Origin: a bacterium
GTDB lineage: Bacteria > Pseudomonadota > Alphaproteobacteria > Rhizobiales > Aestuariivirgaceae
Assembly: GCA_022842165.1 (NCBI GenBank)
Contig: JALHQC010000005.1
Location: 62,001-126,000 of the forward strand
DNA length: 64,000 bases
Reading direction: 5' to 3'
The translations under genes were made by a program, and so were the position numbers. Of this stretch, positions 60,036 through 64,000 are shown piece after piece. The notes below the pieces were generated by a model, which made no database searches, had not been told where the DNA came from, and worked only from the letters and a program-made list of their open reading frames with translations. Position 1 is the first letter of the stretch. Each line of letters starts with the position of its first letter.

Positions 60036-60236
60036 GCAGTAGTCCCGCCTATCCTCGAAGTTTGGATCGTGGCGGACTTGGAACCTCATCGGCGGAGAGA
60101 GCTTCTGATATTGACGGGACGAAGACGCAATCGAAAAGCATGGCCGGCTTCGCGTTGATGGGAGGCAAATGAGCATTGCAATGGGGGATGAGCGCACGGC
60201 TCGCATTGGCTGCAGTCCACAAGGATTTTTCTCGGA

Positions 60237-60644
60237 GTGTCCGCCGTCGGGCATCTCATTTGGGAGATTCTGCAATTGCCGCTCTACGTTATTTGGACCA
60301 CCGGGACGAGCCGCGAAATCACCTTCGCCATCATTCATTGCGTCGTGGGCGATTTGATCATCGCGACGCTTTCGCTGGTTGCGGCGCTCGTATGTTTCGG
60401 CAACCCGGCGTGGCCACGCGAGCGGTTCATCCAGGTCATGGCGGCCACGCTCGCAATCGGCATCGGCTACACCGTTTTCAGCGAATGGCTGAACACCACC
60501 GTCCGCAAGACCTGGGCCTATTCGGAGTTGATGCCGACGCTCCCCATGCTCGGCACCGGACTGTCTCCGTTGCTGCAATGGCTCATCGTACCAATGTTCG
60601 GCTTGGCGGCGATGTGCCTCCGGCGCAGGCGGCCGCAACCATGA
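60237..60644 (+). CDS. Conserved membrane protein, WE-x2-QLPLY family, copy 2
   Basis: A 135-aa paralogue of 51664: LIWEILQLPLYVIW, VVGDLII, YTVFSEWLN, YSELMP, GLSPLLQWLIVP. The only in-frame start is GTG 60237. A better Shine-Dalgarno (GGGAGG) precedes ATGs at 60169 and 60188 in other frames, and the 60188 frame begins MSARLALAAV like a family N-terminus, so an N-terminal frameshift near 60225 is possible. It overlaps the next gene by ATGA. Confidence 0.7.
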   Translation: MSAVGHLIWEILQLPLYVIWTTGTSREITFAIIHCVVGDLIIATLSLVAALVCFGNPAWPRERFIQVMAATLAIGIGYTVFSEWLNTTVRKTWAYSELMPTLPMLGTGLSPLLQWLIVPMFGLAAMCLRRRRPQP

Positions 60645-61948
60645 CCAGGCAACCGGCTGAGGATGCCGAACTCGCGCAGTTGCAGCGCGAATCCTTCGCG
60701 TATTTCATCCACGAAGCGAACCCCGCAAACGGGTTGGTTATCGACAAGACGGCTTCGGGCTGGCCCGCCAGCATCGCCGCCACCGGGTTGGCGCTCGCCG
60801 CCTATCCGGTTGGCGTCGAGCGCGGATTTTGGGCGCGCAGCGCCGCCGTGGAACGCACGTTGACGACACTTCGCTTCTTCTGGAACAGTCCGCAGGGGCC
60901 GGAGCCTGACGCCACCGGCTACAAAGGCTTCTACTATCACTTCCTCGACATGCAGACCGGTCGGCGGGCGTGGGACTGCGAACTATCGACCATCGACAGC
61001 GCATTCCTGCTGGCTGGCGCCTTGGCAGCGGGCGCTTATTTTAACGCGGATACCAGCGAGGAGCGGGAAATCCGCACACTCGTCGATGCGCTCTATCGCC
61101 GGGCCGATTGGACGTGGGCGCAGGACGGAGAGGCTACGGTCACGCACGGCTGGCGGCCCGAAAGTGGGTTCATCAGCTACCGGTGGGAAGGCTATGACGA
61201 AGCCCTGTTGCTCTATATTCTGGGCCTTGGCTCCACCACCCATCCGCTTCCGCAAGAGAGTTATAAAGCGTGGCTGTCCACCTATCGATGGGAACACTGC
61301 TACGGCTATGACTACCTCTATGCGGGATCGCTGTTCACGCACCAGCTCTCTCACGTCTGGATCGATTTTCGCGGCATCCAGGACGCGTTCATGCACGGCA
61401 AGGGTATCGACTACTTCGAGAACAGCCGGCGCGCCACCTACGTGCAGCAGCGCTACGCAATCGAGAATCCGCGCAAGTTCGCGGGCTATGGAGAGCATTG
61501 CTGGGGAATCACCGCCAGCGAGGGGCCGGGGCCTGAAACACTCAAGCTCGAGGGCGTCGAACGCAGTTTTTTCGATTACCTCGGGCGCGGCGTTCCCTAT
61601 GGCCCCGACGACGGCACGCTGGCGCCGTGGGCTGTGGTAGCCTCCATACCCTTCGCCCCCGAGATTGTTCTGCCGGCGATCAGCTACTGCATTCATCAAG
61701 CCAAGCTGAAAGAATCCAACGCCTATGGTTTCAAGGCTGCGTTCAATCCGACACATCCGGGCGAACCTGGCAACCCTTTCGGTTGGTGGGTTTCGCCCTG
61801 GCACTTCGGGCTCAATATCGGTCCGACCGTATTGATGATCGAAAACCACCGTAGTGGCATGTTGTGGCGGTTGATGCGCGATTGTTCTTATGTACAGACG
61901 GGGTTGCGGCGGGCGGGATTCACCGGAGGATGGTTGGCCGGGGAGTAG
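60641..61948 (+). CDS. Glucoamylase-family (PF10091/GH144-like) glycoside hydrolase
   Basis: A 435-aa protein with an (alpha/alpha)6 barrel layout: LQRESFAYFIHEANPANGLV, the FYYHFLDMQTGRRAWDCELS and STIDSAFLLAGALAAG motifs, GWRPESGFISYRWEGYDEAL, and YGEHCWGITASEGP. Relatives act on cyclic or linear beta-1,2-glucans. No signal peptide is seen. Translationally coupled to the membrane protein upstream; a long in-frame extension to 60176 is a shadow of that gene. Confidence 0.85.
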   Translation: MTRQPAEDAELAQLQRESFAYFIHEANPANGLVIDKTASGWPASIAATGLALAAYPVGVERGFWARSAAVERTLTTLRFFWNSPQGPEPDATGYKGFYYHFLDMQTGRRAWDCELSTIDSAFLLAGALAAGAYFNADTSEEREIRTLVDALYRRADWTWAQDGEATVTHGWRPESGFISYRWEGYDEALLLYILGLGSTTHPLPQESYKAWLSTYRWEHCYGYDYLYAGSLFTHQLSHVWIDFRGIQDAFMHGKGIDYFENSRRATYVQQRYAIENPRKFAGYGEHCWGITASEGPGPETLKLEGVERSFFDYLGRGVPYGPDDGTLAPWAVVASIPFAPEIVLPAISYCIHQAKLKESNAYGFKAAFNPTHPGEPGNPFGWWVSPWHFGLNIGPTVLMIENHRSGMLWRLMRDCSYVQTGLRRAGFTGGWLAGE

Positions 61949-61962
61949 GCAAGAGGGGTAAC

Positions 61963-62397
61963 ATGAAAATACAACTCTTTGCATCAGGAGCGCTCGCCTT
62001 CGGCGGTGTGATCTTGATGGGCATGGGACTCTATTTCGCCTTTCTACGGCCGCCGATGCTCCCGGAGGATATCAGATACATGGGCGCGTCCCTCGCGCAG
62101 ATTCAAGCCGCCATGCCCGGATTGGGGCCATGGCTTGCCCGCGTGTTTGGCGTGCTCGGCGGCTACATGTTCGCAACAGGCCTGCTCACCTTTTATGTCG
62201 CGGTGACGGGCTTCAGGACCGGAAGGCTTGGGGCGATCACTGTGGTTTCGGTTTCGGGATTGGCGTCGATTGGCTGGATGGCGATCACCAACTTCGCCAT
62301 CGACTCTGATTTCAAATGGTTTCTGCTTGCATTTACGCTGCCCTGGTTGGCCGCGTTGATGCTCGCCCTACTGCGATCATGGAGAAAAACCACATAA
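61963..62397 (+). CDS. Small four-helix membrane protein, unknown
   Basis: A 144-aa protein with four helices (FASGALAFGGVILMGMGLYF; a PWLARVFGVLGGYMFATGLL segment; two more at the C-terminus). 14 nt after the glucoamylase-like gene, same strand. Family not recognised. Confidence 0.65.
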   Translation: MKIQLFASGALAFGGVILMGMGLYFAFLRPPMLPEDIRYMGASLAQIQAAMPGLGPWLARVFGVLGGYMFATGLLTFYVAVTGFRTGRLGAITVVSVSGLASIGWMAITNFAIDSDFKWFLLAFTLPWLAALMLALLRSWRKTT

Positions 62398-62521
62398 AGA
62401 TTGGCATCATCGCTTTGCGTCGCATGAGAGTTGGAATCGCACCCGCAATGCTGCTTTCACCTACGTCTGAGCTATGATGGGCACAACGAGCCAAAAGAGC
62501 CGCCCGTCGAATAATGAACAC

Positions 62522-63796
62522 TCAAATAATGAACACTGGCGCAAACCCGCCGCCCGGCGTTCTGAAATTCGTCGTTTGGCCCTGATAGAGCCGCGCCGCT
62601 GTGAGCAGAATCTGGCCCGCGTAAGTGTAGAGCCGGATATCCATCTTGCGCTGCACGGGCGCGCCATCGAGTTTGATCATCCTCTGGCCCGGCGCCGCGA
62701 AGGCCTGAGCAACATATCCGCCTTCAGCGATGCCGGCCCATACGCCCTTGGTCACTTTGTCGCCGCGATATACGGCTTTGCCGCCGTGGCCGGACAGTGG
62801 CTTGAAGAACAGGTTCTTACGGTCAGCCCACATCGCCATGGCATTTTCAGGGGTGACCAATGTGGTTTTCGGAATGCCTGCGAGCCGCATACGCATCTCT
62901 TCGGGCAGGCCAGCCGACTTCAGCCAATCCGGATCAGACAGCAAAGTCAGATTGCGTTTGGCTGCATGAATGGCGTGATTGTGCGGGTTTGGCGTGACTA
63001 CAGCCGCGCCGTCCAGGTAGGCCGCCGAGAGCGCCGCATGACTGGGGTGCGTCAACGAAAAGTCGACGAGCCGATTGTAGACCAGGTCGATCTCCTGCCC
63101 GTCCAGAAGGAGTTTGCCCGCCTTGTATTCGAGCGCCGATGCTTCGCCGATCACGGCATCAATGCCATTCTTGCGCAACAGCTGCCGCGCCAGAATGAAT
63201 TCGGCAAAGAGGTATTGCGCTTCCGGCCGGTCGTCGATAATCGCCACGCGGCGTGGCCGGTCTGCGCCACGCTGGAGCCGCCATTCCAAGATGAACACGT
63301 CCAGCGCCTGCGCATCGAAGTCTTCCGCCTGCATCTGGATGAGCCCGCGCTCGATTTCGCTGCAACAGGCCTTCTGGGCTTTGGCGAGCAGGGCGTTGAT
63401 GAAGGCGCCGCCGGCATTGGTGTTCACTTCGATCAGCCTCGGCCCGCTGTCATCGAGATGGAAATCATAGCCCATGAAAGCGCCAAGCGGGCCAAAATCC
63501 CGTTGCGCAGATTCCGGCGCCCAGGCGAGGACTGCGTTCCGGTAATCTGGCAATTTCGCTGTGGCCTCGATCGCGTCGACGATGCCGCGCAAGTGCGCGA
63601 TATCTTCCGAAGACAGGAAAACCAGAACGTTGGAGAGCAGGTTTGGACGGCTTTCGAGCTGTTCCACGCTGAAGGCCGGATCATCCGCGGCGTGGCCGAC
63701 GGTCTCCGCCAGCAGTTTGCGATCGAGGGTGATGCATAGGCAGCGCTGGTTCAGCCGGTGGGAAAGTGCATGTTGTTCGGCTACCGGCATGTTCAT
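62522..63796 (-). CDS. Circularly permuted ATP-grasp enzyme
   Basis: A 424-aa protein with ATP-grasp motifs in inverted order. The metal-binding RLIEVNTNAGG (E123, N125) comes first; the glycine-rich ATP loop FKPLSGHGGKAV (K332, G336-G339) and the MDIRLYTYAG and NFRTPGGGFAPV segments come last. ATP-grasp enzymes ligate carboxylates to amines or thiols; permuted forms include glutathionylspermidine-synthase-like proteins. The ATG overlaps the stop of a histidine phosphatase gene (ATGA). Substrate unknown. Confidence 0.75.
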   Translation of the reverse strand: MNMPVAEQHALSHRLNQRCLCITLDRKLLAETVGHAADDPAFSVEQLESRPNLLSNVLVFLSSEDIAHLRGIVDAIEATAKLPDYRNAVLAWAPESAQRDFGPLGAFMGYDFHLDDSGPRLIEVNTNAGGAFINALLAKAQKACCSEIERGLIQMQAEDFDAQALDVFILEWRLQRGADRPRRVAIIDDRPEAQYLFAEFILARQLLRKNGIDAVIGEASALEYKAGKLLLDGQEIDLVYNRLVDFSLTHPSHAALSAAYLDGAAVVTPNPHNHAIHAAKRNLTLLSDPDWLKSAGLPEEMRMRLAGIPKTTLVTPENAMAMWADRKNLFFKPLSGHGGKAVYRGDKVTKGVWAGIAEGGYVAQAFAAPGQRMIKLDGAPVQRKMDIRLYTYAGQILLTAARLYQGQTTNFRTPGGGFAPVFII

Positions 63797-64000
63797 GGCC
63801 CGGACATTTCTTCAGGTAGCGCATTCCATAAAATGATTGCGGGCTCGGTGACAAGCTTATGGTTGTGACCCAGAATGCTGAGTGACGCCGTGCCGAGTAG
63901 AAAATGCAGCGCCTGCTCGATCCCCAGTCCAATCCAGCGCGCAGCGAGGACGCGTCCGAAGTGGCCATGCGAGAAGATGGCTATGTCGCCCTCCAGGTTC
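63793..64000 (-). CDS. Histidine phosphatase family protein (partial, N-terminus beyond window)
   Basis: The last 68 codons of a phosphoglycerate-mutase-like protein: IFSHGHFGRVLAARWIGL holds the second catalytic His, followed by LGTASLSILGHNH. The start lies right of the window. Its TGA overlaps the ATG of the ATP-grasp gene, so the two are made together. Confidence 0.75.
   Translation of the reverse strand, partial: NLEGDIAIFSHGHFGRVLAARWIGLGIEQALHFLLGTASLSILGHNHKLVTEPAIILWNALPEEMSGP

Noticed and set aside
59895-60638. 247-aa minus-strand ORF
   Set aside because: Antisense to the microprotein and membrane-protein genes, with unnatural Arg/His/Asn composition.
62474-63739. 421-aa plus-strand ORF opposite the ATP-grasp gene
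   Set aside because: Long only because the sense gene is GC-rich; no motifs, while the minus strand has ATP-grasp motifs.
1-64000. tRNA, rRNA, riboswitch or replication origin
   Set aside because: Looked for cloverleaf-like segments, conserved rRNA and long leader structures in gaps; none could be supported by eye.

Overview
The window reads as accessory DNA of an alphaproteobacterium, most likely a member of the Hyphomicrobiales (Rhizobiales). This rests on protein family content (LssY-type DedA/PAP2 fusion, DUF2076, COG4705, paired YkuD L,D-transpeptidases, Rhizobiales-style copper genes), on frequent GTG/TTG starts, and on moderately high GC. No rRNA, tRNA, CRISPR array, replication gene or intact transposase was seen. 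There are, however, many scars: truncated genes, a 331-bp duplication, in-frame stops and relic fragments. These suggest an island or large plasmid assembled by repeated recombination.

Region 1 (1-4274) looks like a defence locus. A leftward operon encodes a TIR-like protein, an Nmad2 (nucleotide-modification-associated) protein and a MazG-like NTP pyrophosphohydrolase cut by the window edge. A divergent gene encodes an 872-aa patatin-like phospholipase with membrane segments.

Region 2 (4715-24990) is an envelope region. It holds a DedA-PAP2-LssY fusion, an ABC-2 exporter coupled to a secreted calcium-binding-repeat protein, an acidic repeat protein, an OmpR/EnvZ-type pair, an outer-membrane barrel, and small secreted proteins from a duplicated block interrupted by a GT61 glycosyltransferase. 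It also holds COG4705, cytochrome b561, PAP2, DUF411, an MFS pump with a His-rich tail, DUF2076 and a methyltransferase.

Region 3 (24340-35490) carries a HupE/UreJ-like membrane protein with a His-rich secreted partner, a five-gene peptide/nickel-type ABC importer followed by its own HutC-type repressor, a YqaA-like protein and an exported caspase-like protein.

Region 4 (35813-46093) is metal homeostasis. A ZntR/PbrR-like MerR regulator and CcdA face an operon of DsbA, L,D-transpeptidase, Zn/Cd/Pb P-type ATPase, LspA, PCu(A)C chaperone, SCO and UppP. The ATPase + LspA + UppP set recalls lead-resistance (pbr) operons. Next come a translationally coupled multicopper oxidase and ZIP transporter, divergent from mntR, with an MntR-like operator between them.

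Region 5 (46283-60644) is a copper island in two partly redundant modules: Cys/His-rich secreted proteins, TolC, two multicopper oxidases, cupredoxin, CusF, DUF305, cytochromes, DUF411, DUF5676, a broken DUF2933 and two copies of an uncharacterised membrane family. A stray phage-type Rz/Rz1 spanin pair is embedded here.

Region 6 (60641-64000) has a glucoamylase/GH144-like protein, a small membrane protein, a circularly permuted ATP-grasp enzyme and a partial histidine phosphatase.
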